Positions 1 through 6,272 of a stretch of DNA of 64,000 bases are shown piece after piece. The notes under the pieces were generated by a model, which was not told the origin of the DNA, did not search any database, and saw only the letters and a program-made list of their open reading frames with translations. Where the stretch lies: positions 1-64,000 of the forward strand of contig NZ_BLXX01000004.1 of NCBI RefSeq assembly GCF_014193515.1, given 5' to 3'. The position numbers and the translations under genes were made by a program. The DNA is from Geomonas silvestris. Its GTDB lineage: Bacteria > Desulfobacterota > Desulfuromonadia > Geobacterales > Geobacteraceae. How positions within the stretch are numbered: position 1 is the stretch's first letter; each line of letters starts with the position of its first letter.

Positions 1-78
1 GCTCTCGCTCTGCTCGGTGATGAGCTTAACCGTTTCAACCTTGAATTCCCTGGAATACGTCTTCCTCTTCTTTGCCAT
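1..78 (-). CDS. IS3-family transposase OrfA, N-terminal fragment (cut by window edge)
   Basis: The 26 codons visible on the minus strand begin MAKKRKTYSREFKVETVKL, the typical start of the helix-turn-helix OrfA subunit of IS3-family transposases, which binds the element's terminal inverted repeats. The start codon at 78 follows a purine-rich GGAGGGA stretch. The gene continues beyond position 1, so nothing can be said about OrfB or whether the element is intact. The adjacent sequence to about 144 looks like the element's terminal repeat, so this is the left part of an insertion sequence next to the ECF/TonB operon. Confidence 0.85.
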   Translation of the reverse strand, partial: MAKKRKTYSREFKVETVKLITEQSES

Positions 79-118
79 GACAGTCCCTCCGTGCTGCCGG
101 TTTTAGCAGCTTTTCGGA

Positions 119-144
119 CTGTCCACAAGATCGGGGAAGATCCA
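119..144 (-). mobile_element. Putative terminal inverted repeat / boundary of the IS3-type element
   Basis: Read on the minus strand, a sequence starting TGGATCTTCCCCGATCTTGT lies about 40 nt upstream of the OrfA start. It starts with TG, as IS3-family ends do, and sits at the usual distance from orfA. The matching right end is outside the window, so the boundary is inferred and target-site duplication cannot be checked. Confidence 0.5.
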
Positions 145-188
145 CTCGGATGAAGGTTGGCAGATGGGGACCATCCCCTCCCCCACTC

Positions 189-1142
189 TCACCTGCTGTC
201 GCTCAACGAGAAGCTCATGGTGACGGTGAAGCTTTCCTGGGGAGCGCCGAACTCGTCGGGAAGCGGCGGGAACTTGCCGACATCGGTGATCGCCCGGGTG
301 GCCGCGGCATCCAGAAAGGGATGACCGCAGGAGCTCACCGTCTCGACCTGCTTCAAGGATCCGTCGCGAGCCAGCACGAGCCGCCGCTCGCAGCGCCCTT
401 CCCTCCCCAGCTTGCGCGCCGCAACCGGGTATTTTTTGTGCGCCTCGATAAGCGCCTTGACCTGCCCCTGGTAGGAACCGCGCCGGGCGGCTCCGGCTCC
501 GGTTCTCCCGGCCCCGGCAGCACCCGCCTTGGCCCCCTCCCCTCCAACGGCCTTTGACACTACCCCGTCGGCACCGACACCTCCGGCGCCTGCCGCACCG
601 GCTGCTCCCGCCGCGGCGCGTTGCGGCTTTCCAGCTCCTTGCGGATCCACCCGCATTGTCACGACGGTCGGAACCGTTTCGGCAGGAGCAGGATGTTCAA
701 GCTTTGCAGCCGGCGCAGGCTTTTGCGACGTAGCGGCGACCGGCGCAGCCGCCGGCACGGTGACCGGCAGATCTCTACGGATTGCGGCTGCAGGCTTCGC
801 GTTACCGGGTGCAACCAGCGCCGGCAAGACCGGAATGCTCTTGTTGGTTGCCGGTGCAGCAGGCTGCCGCGGCGCCCTTGCGGCATCTGTCGCCTTTCCG
901 ATACCAGGCAGCGGCAGCGCGGAAAGGTCGACCTGCACCACGGCCGTAAGCGGGTCCTTGGGCAGCGCCTTGCTTTCCGGGGCTCCCTTCGGGACCTGCG
1001 GCAACGACCAGCGCACTCCGGTCAGGGCAACGAGCAGTACCAGGTGGAGCGCCAGCGAAGCCAGCAGAGGACCGCTGAAGCGCGGGATGCCGTGCACCTC
1101 ATGCGTCAAGACTGCCTTCCGTGCCGTCATCGATGAGACCAT
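189..1142 (-). CDS. TonB-family energy transducer-like protein
   Basis: A 317-residue protein with an N-terminal membrane anchor (about residues 25-47, rich in Leu/Val/Ala), a long Ala/Pro/Gly-rich periplasmic linker (about 50-225), and a C-terminal TonB domain (about 230-317). The domain shows the family pattern: YPVAARKLGREG, a conserved SSCGHP..LDAAA block and FPPLPDEF. TonB proteins couple the inner-membrane proton motive force (with ExbB/ExbD, absent here) to outer-membrane receptors. Its start overlaps the upstream S-component-like gene by 44 nt; an alternative start at 1130 (fifth codon) also exists. It is the last gene of a riboswitch-led ECF transporter operon, suggesting that the same substrate may cross the outer membrane by a TonB-dependent receptor encoded elsewhere. 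That link is inference. Confidence 0.8.
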   Translation of the reverse strand: MVSSMTARKAVLTHEVHGIPRFSGPLLASLALHLVLLVALTGVRWSLPQVPKGAPESKALPKDPLTAVVQVDLSALPLPGIGKATDAARAPRQPAAPATNKSIPVLPALVAPGNAKPAAAIRRDLPVTVPAAAPVAATSQKPAPAAKLEHPAPAETVPTVVTMRVDPQGAGKPQRAAAGAAGAAGAGGVGADGVVSKAVGGEGAKAGAAGAGRTGAGAARRGSYQGQVKALIEAHKKYPVAARKLGREGRCERRLVLARDGSLKQVETVSSCGHPFLDAAATRAITDVGKFPPLPDEFGAPQESFTVTMSFSLSDSR

Positions 1143-1677
1143 TCAGCCGCAAGCGGCGTATAATCGCCGGCACGGCGAGGGAGCCGAGTCCTCCCCACAG
1201 CCCGCTGAAGCCTGCGGAAATGAGGGCCTTGCCGATGATGATCTCCTCCTCCATCCCCATCAGGTATTCCACTCCGGTGCTGACCCCGGCGCGGGTAATC
1301 GAGGCGAAGACGCCGACCGCCAGGCAACCGAGCGCGCTGGTGACGAAGCCCGGTACGAGAAAGCCGGCGAGGTCCACCAGTACCGCGGGGAGCAGGAACT
1401 TGACCAGCACGATGGGACCGCTTGCTCCCATGCCGAGAAGCACGCTCGTCAAGCTGGTGAGAAGCCCCACCAGGGTGACGGATCCCAGCTTGGGCACGAA
1501 GCCGCGCGCCAAAAGCATGAAGAACATGGTGAAGAACATCACATGCCCCGGCATGTGCAGGTGCAGTCGCAGCCCCGCACGGGTCAGCACAATAAAGGTG
1601 GCGCAAAAGCACAACAGCACGGCCTCCCTGAGGGTAAAGCGGCGCCAGAGATAGATGCGTTCGGTCTTGGTTTCCAT
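1099..1677 (-). CDS. ECF transporter S-component-like membrane protein
   Basis: A 192-residue, very hydrophobic protein with about five to six predicted membrane segments and short loops, the size and shape of substrate-binding (S) components of energy-coupling-factor importers. It follows genes for an EcfT-like protein and a double ATPase and overlaps the TonB-like gene, so it completes a dedicated ECF transporter. I do not recognise the exact S-component family and cannot read the substrate from sequence. The Moco-type riboswitch ahead of the operon suggests molybdate, tungstate or a pterin/molybdopterin-related compound. It starts with ATG; a possible ribosome-binding site AAGGAGAA lies rather far (about 12 nt) upstream. 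The gap before it (1678-1845) is filled by a 21-nt repeat array. Confidence 0.7.
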   Translation of the reverse strand: METKTERIYLWRRFTLREAVLLCFCATFIVLTRAGLRLHLHMPGHVMFFTMFFMLLARGFVPKLGSVTLVGLLTSLTSVLLGMGASGPIVLVKFLLPAVLVDLAGFLVPGFVTSALGCLAVGVFASITRAGVSTGVEYLMGMEEEIIIGKALISAGFSGLWGGLGSLAVPAIIRRLRLNGLIDDGTEGSLDA

Positions 1678-1751
1678 GCTGATGTAGTTCTCCTTGCTGC
1701 TATAAGCTGGCTGTTAAATGGGGTCTGCTTTTCTGAGGTCCCGAAGAGTTG

Positions 1752-1866
1752 TGCATCGCTCTCGACAACTCGTACATCGCTCTCAACGACTCGTATATCG
1801 CTCTCAACGACTCGTTTATCGCTCTCTACAACTCGTGCATCGCGGTCAACGAGTCGTGCATCGTGG
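1752..1866 (-). repeat. 21-nt tandem repeat array (about five copies)
   Basis: Five imperfect copies of a 21-nt unit, ATCGCTCTCAACGACTCGTN on the plus strand, with starts at about 1755, 1776, 1797, 1818 and 1839. Being seven codons long, the repeat reads as the heptapeptide DxRVVES on the minus strand in a frame not used by either neighbour. It lies between the ecfT-like stop and the S-component start, overlapping the last few ecfT codons. Confidence 0.85.
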
Positions 1867-2667
1867 AACGGCTCTCCCCTCATTTCCCTGAAGAAGCTTT
1901 TCTGTGGGGGCGGAAGGTTCACTTTGTTGTGCGGTACCGGCCTCACCCGCGTTACGGATCAACAGGTCAGCCTGGAAAAAGGTCCGCTCCCGGTGCGCCC
2001 CGAAGCCGCGGGCCTCTGCCGAGCGCGCCACCTCGTCCGCCGTCTTCAACGCCCTCACCATGAGCGGCAGGATCAGGCAGTTGAAGAGATCCGGCCAGTT
2101 GCGCGGGTTAAGCTGCTGGCGCGGCAACAGCTTGGCCCCCCGCAGTCGCTGCGCCGCGGTGATGTCGGCGATCTCACGGAAGAAAAACGGCACGAAACGT
2201 ACGCTGACGAACACCAGGAACGAGACCCGGTACGGGAGCACGCGCCTGAGCCCCCGCATCACCTCCGAGCTGCGCGTGGTGCGCAGGAAGACCGCACCCG
2301 GCAGGTAGAAGAGGATGATCTGGGTCGAAATCCTGATCCCGGGCCACAACCCTTTGCCCGTGCCGTGCACCAGGCAGTAAAGCGGAATGACCAGGGCCGC
2401 CTGAAACATGAAGAGCCGGATGTCGCGCCAGAGATCGGCCAGGGTGAGCCGGGCCGCCAGGTAGTAGCAAAGCGTGACCAGCACCAGCGCTCCCAGGGTC
2501 GCCGGGGTGCGCCCGCCGGCCGCGGAGGCGCTTAAAAGCATCCCGAGGACCAGCTTGGTCCCGGCACCCACCCGGTGCACCGGCGAGTCGTGGGCCGCAA
2601 ACTGGCAGCCGTAGTCGCAGCTGCGCAGGCTCCGGCGCAGCCCCCCTTTAGCAGGAACGTTCGCCAA
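1846..2667 (-). CDS. ECF transporter transmembrane component (EcfT/CbiQ family)
   Basis: A 273-residue membrane protein matching EcfT/CbiQ. It has hydrophobic segments in the first 160 residues followed by the coupling region with the two Arg-Gly-containing motifs that contact the ATPases (AQRLRGA, and SAEARGFG). The chosen start is a TTG at 2667 with GGAGGGG just upstream; it overlaps the ATPase stop by 20 nt, indicating translational coupling. It bridges the duplicated ATPase and the S component. The C-terminal tail (about 35 residues after residue 235) is polar, probably disordered, and runs into the repeat array, suggesting that the 3' end was reshaped by repeat insertion. Confidence 0.85.
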   Translation of the reverse strand: MANVPAKGGLRRSLRSCDYGCQFAAHDSPVHRVGAGTKLVLGMLLSASAAGGRTPATLGALVLVTLCYYLAARLTLADLWRDIRLFMFQAALVIPLYCLVHGTGKGLWPGIRISTQIILFYLPGAVFLRTTRSSEVMRGLRRVLPYRVSFLVFVSVRFVPFFFREIADITAAQRLRGAKLLPRQQLNPRNWPDLFNCLILPLMVRALKTADEVARSAEARGFGAHRERTFFQADLLIRNAGEAGTAQQSEPSAPTEKLLQGNEGRAVPRCTTR

Positions 2668-4036
2668 GGACCCCTCCGGAAAGAATCAGGCTGCGGTCGG
2701 CCCAACGCGAATCGGGGAGTTCGTCGTGCGAGACGATGACCACCGTGGCGCCCAAGCTCCTCGGCAACTCTCCCAGGATGCCGAGGAGCGCCAGGCGCTG
2801 GGGAAAATCGAGACCGGCAAAGGGTTCGTCGAGGAGCAAGAGTTCGGGACGCGGGGCGAGCACTGCCGCGAGTGCCACGCGGTGCTGTTCGCCGAAGCTC
2901 AAGGTGAGCGGCGCGCGCTCAACCAGGTGCGAGATCCGGCAGATCTCCAGGGCCTCGGCGACCCGCGGCTCCCACTCGGAACGCTCAAGCCCCTGCCGCT
3001 GCAGCGTGAAGGCGACCTCTTCCTGCACGGTCTCCCCGAAAAGCTGTCGCGCGGGATTCTGGAAGAGCACCCCCACCTTCCCGGGAAGCTCTTCGGGCTG
3101 CGGATTTTTCATCCCGCAGAGGACCACCTCGCCGCGGTCCGGGCACTCCAGCCCCGACAGGCAGCGCAACAGGCTCGATTTCCCGGCGCCGTTGCGGCCG
3201 AAAAGGTGCAGCCGCTCCCCCCTGCCGACCGTCAGGTTCACCCCGTTGAGCACCGTCCCCGTCTCCGGGTAGGCGAGCTCGATCCCGGCCGCCTCGATGC
3301 AGTTTCCCTCCGCGCGGCAGCAGGGGGCCACTTCAGCGTCACCGCTGTGAAAGAACTCGATCCCTGGCGCACTCCGCTCGACGCGCAGCAGGCAGCCAAG
3401 TTCCAGCATCAGGTAGCGGTCGATCAGATCGGCGAAGGGGCGCGGGTCGTGCTCCGCGAGGATAAGCGTGTACCCCTGGCGCTTCAGCTCGCCCAGGATC
3501 TGCACCAGCTCGGCCTTGCCGCCGGCATCCAGCTGGGAGGTGGGCTCGTCCAAAAGCAGCAGTTTCGGTTGCATGGCCAGCACCGAGGCGATGGCCACCC
3601 GCTGTTTCTGCCCTGCGGAAAAGCGCTCTGGGCTGCGCGCCAGGTGCTCTGCCATGCCGACGGCCTTAAGCGCCTCCATCACCCGCCGCCCGATCTCACC
3701 GGCAGGCACGCAGAGGTTTTCCGGCCCGAAGGCAACTTCCTCCGCCACGCTGGTGCAGATCAGCTGGGACTCGGCGTTCTGGAAGACCATGCCGGCCGGA
3801 GAGGACCAGGGGGCGGCGCCGGTTCCCTGGGCGATCTTCACGGTTCCCGAGGATCGCCCACCGCGCAAAAGCCCCATGATGGCAAGCAGGAGTGTCGACT
3901 TCCCGCAGCCGGAATGCCCGGTGAGACAGATGCACTCCCCTTCGGTGACCGAGAACGAGACGTTGCTCAGAGCGGGGTGCGCCGCACCGGGGTAGCGGTA
4001 GCTTAGGCGATCGATGTCGAGCAGCAGTTCGTTCAA
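2648..4036 (-). CDS. ECF transporter ATP-binding protein, two fused ABC ATPase domains
   Basis: A fused double ATPase (about 462 residues from a TTG start) energising the ECF importer at the inner face of the membrane. Domain 1 has Walker A GHSGCGKST, signature FSAGQKQR and Walker B LLLLDEPTS; domain 2 has GRNGAGKSS, signature LSFGEQHR and LLLLDEPFA. Each is followed by a switch His (AEHD, VSHD). ECF systems usually have two separate ATPases or such a fusion. The TTG at 4036 is preceded by AAAGGA at workable spacing. An upstream in-frame TTG at 4075 lies directly on the T-run of the riboswitch terminator, so I reject it. This is the first gene after the riboswitch. Confidence 0.88.
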   Translation of the reverse strand: MNELLLDIDRLSYRYPGAAHPALSNVSFSVTEGECICLTGHSGCGKSTLLLAIMGLLRGGRSSGTVKIAQGTGAAPWSSPAGMVFQNAESQLICTSVAEEVAFGPENLCVPAGEIGRRVMEALKAVGMAEHLARSPERFSAGQKQRVAIASVLAMQPKLLLLDEPTSQLDAGGKAELVQILGELKRQGYTLILAEHDPRPFADLIDRYLMLELGCLLRVERSAPGIEFFHSGDAEVAPCCRAEGNCIEAAGIELAYPETGTVLNGVNLTVGRGERLHLFGRNGAGKSSLLRCLSGLECPDRGEVVLCGMKNPQPEELPGKVGVLFQNPARQLFGETVQEEVAFTLQRQGLERSEWEPRVAEALEICRISHLVERAPLTLSFGEQHRVALAAVLAPRPELLLLDEPFAGLDFPQRLALLGILGELPRSLGATVVIVSHDELPDSRWADRSLILSGGVLGERSC

Positions 4037-4071
4037 ACGCAGAAAATCCTTTATCAACCGCTGGTTAAGAC

Positions 4072-4111
4072 ACAAAAAAAAGGGCCGCCTCTTGAATACA
4101 AGGGAGCCCCT
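4072..4111 (-). terminator. Intrinsic terminator downstream of Moco-type riboswitch 1
   Basis: On the minus strand an imperfect GC-rich stem (GGGGCTCCCTTG ... CAAGAGGCGGCCC, loop TATT) is followed by eight T residues. Its place between aptamer and first ORF suggests that the riboswitch controls transcription termination. Confidence 0.75.
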
Positions 4112-4127
4112 TACCGGCCGGAGCCGG

Positions 4128-4236
4128 TTGGTCTCTCCTTTTCAAAAGGAAGGCGCTGCCGTTTCCGGCAGGACCCGTTAGCTGCGCGCCGTGGAGGACG
4201 ACCCCTTTAGGCGGGACAGCTCGGAGAAGTGCATCT
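4128..4236 (-). promoter_or_regulatory. Putative Moco (or tungsten-cofactor) riboswitch 1, ahead of ECF/TonB operon
   Basis: Read on the minus strand this leader has elements shared with the copy at 5403-5501 and with the Moco RNA family as I recall it: CTCCGAGC near the 5' end, a GTCCTCC block, GGAAACGG inside a CTGCC/GGCAG hairpin followed by GCCTTCC, and a closing CTTTTGAAAAGGAGAG. A terminator hairpin follows immediately. The P3-type helix that is clear in riboswitch 2 is not obvious here; variants lacking P3 have been proposed to sense the tungsten cofactor. Family assignment is by eye and needs a covariance-model search. Confidence 0.7.
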
Positions 4237-4340
4237 GTAATGGAAAAGCCAACAGGGATAAAGGGGATCAAGGGGATAAAAGGGAACAGCAAAAACCTTG
4301 ATCGTGATGGTGTGATGGGGAGCTACCCCCTTAATCCCCT
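4237..4340. repeat. AACAGGGAT-type interspersed repeat copy
   Basis: Around 4250-4290 the plus strand reads as runs of GGGATAAAGGGGATCAAGG, the same family as the five-copy array at 27738-27910. It separates riboswitch 1 from the small cysteine-motif gene. No gene is seen in this gap. Confidence 0.6.
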
Positions 4341-4553
4341 CTAGCCCTGTTGGGGGCGCCACTGGCAGGTGAACGAGGCCGCACTCCAGCGCCGGTAACG
4401 GCAGTTGTAGCAGGAGCGTTCCTCGTCGGCGATCACCTCTTCATCGACGTCGAGCATAAACCCCGGGCAGTCGAGCGCCGCCACGGCCGCAGCCGCCCAG
4501 CTCTCCTTGCCGGCAATAAACTCCCTCACGCCGTTTTCCAGGGTGCGCCACAT
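4341..4553 (-). CDS. Small cysteine-motif protein of unknown function (70 aa)
   Basis: A 70-residue ORF starting at ATG 4553, two nucleotides after the stop of the TiaS-like gene, so it is almost certainly co-translated with it. Its C-terminal third holds CYNCRYRRW followed 8 residues on by another Cys (FTCQW), a compact CxxC...C arrangement that might bind zinc or a cluster with a further ligand. There is one more Cys near residue 29. No signal peptide or membrane segment is seen. I do not recognise the family; the only functional hint is its operon under a Moco-type riboswitch. Confidence 0.65.
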   Translation of the reverse strand: MWRTLENGVREFIAGKESWAAAAVAALDCPGFMLDVDEEVIADEERSCYNCRYRRWSAASFTCQWRPQQG

Positions 4554-4555
4554 CG

Positions 4556-5293
4556 CTAGTAATCCTTCAACTCTTTGCGGTGCAGGGTCTGCCAAAGCGG
4601 CTCCCCCTCCCCCGCTTCCGCAGCACTCACCAAAAGGACCGAGGCTCCGTCGATCAGCACGGTTTTCGGCTTCTCGCCCAACCGCACCAGGTCCAGGGCA
4701 TCCACGCTCTCGCCGGTAATACTGCGCACCTCGTCCACGTTCGGGTGCGCCAGCAGCTCCGCAGCGGGTACAGTCTCGCGGGAGAACTTGAGACTCCCCT
4801 TCATCCTGCCGTCGTTGCCCCACAGGCGCAGCCCCGCGCCTGCCAGCGCGCCGATGATCCCCTGGCCGGTGCCGCCGTGCTCGGAGAGATGGGCCCCTAT
4901 CCGGTCCGCGAGCTGGTAGGCCTCGGGCATGGTGATGACCTCGAGCTTGGCGCGGCGGCCGAACGCGATCAACTCGGGCGCATGCTTGAGATCCGGCAGG
5001 CTCACCACGCAGAGCCCGGGATCGGATCCCTCGGCGGACTCGCGCCCGAGGAAGTCACCCGCAAAGCTGATCACCTGCTCCAGGCACCCCTCGTTTATCT
5101 CGGCCAGAAAGCACATGGCGCTGTTGTGCGAGGTGTACGGGATGTCGGGATGCACCAGCAACTGGTGCCGGGTGACCAGACTGGCACTCCCCCAGCCGTT
5201 TGCGGTCAGCCCCTCAGCAATAAGCGAAGCGATTTCCCCGGTTCCGCGGCTCTCCAGGTTATCGGTATCGTCGATGGAAATCACAATCTGCAT
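4556..5293 (-). CDS. TiaS-like protein (tRNA-Ile2 2-agmatinylcytidine synthase-like)
   Basis: A 245-residue protein starting MQIVISIDDTDNLESRGTGE, which matches the N-terminal IDDTD(S/N) motif of archaeal TiaS, the enzyme that attaches agmatine to C34 of tRNA-Ile2. It is much shorter than archaeal TiaS (about 420 residues), lacking the OB-fold and zinc-ribbon tail. A Gly-rich HGGTGQGIIGALAGAG segment lies in the middle (about residues 137-152). Bacteria normally modify this tRNA with TilS, so another substrate is likely. It lies directly downstream of a Moco-type riboswitch with terminator, so a role in molybdenum or tungsten cofactor metabolism is inferred. GGAG lies upstream of the ATG. Confidence 0.7.
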   Translation of the reverse strand: MQIVISIDDTDNLESRGTGEIASLIAEGLTANGWGSASLVTRHQLLVHPDIPYTSHNSAMCFLAEINEGCLEQVISFAGDFLGRESAEGSDPGLCVVSLPDLKHAPELIAFGRRAKLEVITMPEAYQLADRIGAHLSEHGGTGQGIIGALAGAGLRLWGNDGRMKGSLKFSRETVPAAELLAHPNVDEVRSITGESVDALDLVRLGEKPKTVLIDGASVLLVSAAEAGEGEPLWQTLHRKELKDY

Positions 5294-5335
5294 GGCTGCT
5301 CCAACTTCGTTGTATAGCTGAGGGAATAACGGTAG

Positions 5336-5374
5336 TGAAAAAAAAGGCCTCTTTCCGCATAGAAAGAGGCCTTC
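5336..5374 (-). terminator. Intrinsic terminator downstream of Moco-type riboswitch 2
   Basis: A perfect stem AGGCCTCTTTC / GAAAGAGGCCT with a 6-nt loop, followed on the minus strand by eight T residues, lies between the aptamer and the TiaS-like start codon. This supports transcriptional control by the aptamer. Confidence 0.85.
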
Positions 5375-5402
5375 AGCCGTCGACGCACGTCGACCGCTTA
5401 AA

Positions 5403-5501
5403 AGGCTCCCCTTTCCAAAAGAGAGGCACCGCCGTTTCCAGCTGCACCCATTGGCTTTGCACCATGGGGAGGACCGGTAGGCGACAAAGCTCGGAGAGGC
5501 A
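5403..5501 (-). promoter_or_regulatory. Putative Moco riboswitch 2, ahead of TiaS-like gene
   Basis: On the minus strand the order is CCTCTCCGAGC, a variable arm, GTCCTCCCCAT, GGTGCAAAGCC, ATGGGTGCAGCTGGAAACGG, CGGTGCCTCTC, then TTTTGGAAAGGGGAGCC. These are hallmark segments of the Moco RNA family, including the P3 pairing CCCAT/ATGGG and a GGAAACGG loop region. The aptamer precedes a strong terminator. The assignment is from recognition of the consensus; I could not run a covariance search. Confidence 0.8.
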
Positions 5502-5661
5502 AATTATTTTTGGGCTTGGATAACACAGTTGCGCCAGCGACGCCAGCACTATTTGGAGAAAACTTCTTAATGTCGTCTACTTTACCGTTAAGACATTCGA
5601 ACATCCAAATACAAGAAAGTGGACACTGCACACCCTTTTACATCCAAAGATCACACGTTCT

Positions 5662-5680
5662 TAACAGGACTGTAACAGGC
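5662..5680 (+). promoter_or_regulatory. PhoB-box-like direct repeat upstream of psiE
   Basis: Two copies of TAACAGG begin at 5662 and 5673, an 11-bp period as in PhoB boxes (7-bp half-sites, 4-bp spacer). The site lies about 40 bp upstream of a phosphate-starvation gene and resembles the pair at 6211-6227 upstream of pstS. Confidence 0.6.
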
Positions 5681-5718
5681 GACGGATATGCTTCGCAGGA
5701 CAAATAAGGAGGATAGCT

Positions 5719-6162
5719 ATGTGGGGAACTGATACCGAGAACTTCGACGCACGCATGAACATCTTTTTCGAGAAGAGCGCACGGGGGCTTTTGAGCCTGC
5801 TGATCATCGCCATACTGCTGGCGATCCTCTCGGGCGTGATCTACACCTTTTACGACCTGAGGCTCATTATGCAGCTCTCTTTCCATGCCGCCTTCAAGGC
5901 GATCCTGGTCGACATCCTGACCGTGCTCGCGGTGGTCGAGATACTGCGCACCGCGCTTGCCTACTTCAGCGAAGGGAGGGTGAAGGTGACCTACATCATC
6001 GACACGGTGATGGTGACGGTACTCACCGAGGTGATGGCCTTCTGGTACAAGGAGATGCCCTGGCAGAGTCTCGCCATGGTGATCCTCCTCACCCTGTCGC
6101 TTGCCGTGGTGCGGGTGGTGGCGGTGCGCTACTCGCCGCGCAGCCACCGGGCCGAACTGTAG
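5719..6162 (+). CDS. psiE: PsiE-family phosphate-starvation-inducible membrane protein
   Basis: A 147-residue integral membrane protein with four predicted segments (about residues 23-45, 57-76, 90-108, 117-137), the length and topology of PsiE. PsiE genes belong to phosphate-starvation regulons; the molecular role is unknown. Start ATG at 5719 follows AAGGAGGA. It is the first plus-strand gene after the divergent riboswitch region, precedes pstS by 110 nt, and has its own PhoB-box-like repeat. The protein may be co-induced with the Pst transporter. Family assignment rests on topology, residue pattern and context. Confidence 0.75.
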   Translation: MWGTDTENFDARMNIFFEKSARGLLSLLIIAILLAILSGVIYTFYDLRLIMQLSFHAAFKAILVDILTVLAVVEILRTALAYFSEGRVKVTYIIDTVMVTVLTEVMAFWYKEMPWQSLAMVILLTLSLAVVRVVAVRYSPRSHRAEL

Positions 6163-6210
6163 CAGTTTGCTATACTTGGGCGGTCTTATTCACCAAAACT
6201 TACGCAAACC

Positions 6211-6227
6211 GTAACAGCTTTGTAACA
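6211..6227 (+). promoter_or_regulatory. PhoB-box-like direct repeat upstream of pstS
   Basis: GTAACA occurs at 6211 and 6222, exactly 11 bp apart (GTAACAGCTTTGTAACA), about 45 bp before the pstS start. The period and location fit PhoB binding, and a similar pair precedes psiE. Confidence 0.65.
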
Positions 6228-6272
6228 AAGGACAGGCATCTTGTTACACAGATTACACAAAAGGAGAACGAG

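Noticed and set aside
529..2535. Long plus-strand open frame of 668 codons across the TonB, S-component and ecfT genes
   Set aside because: It is antisense to well-supported genes, has Arg/Ser/Thr/His-rich composition typical of GC-rich shadow frames, and matches no family.
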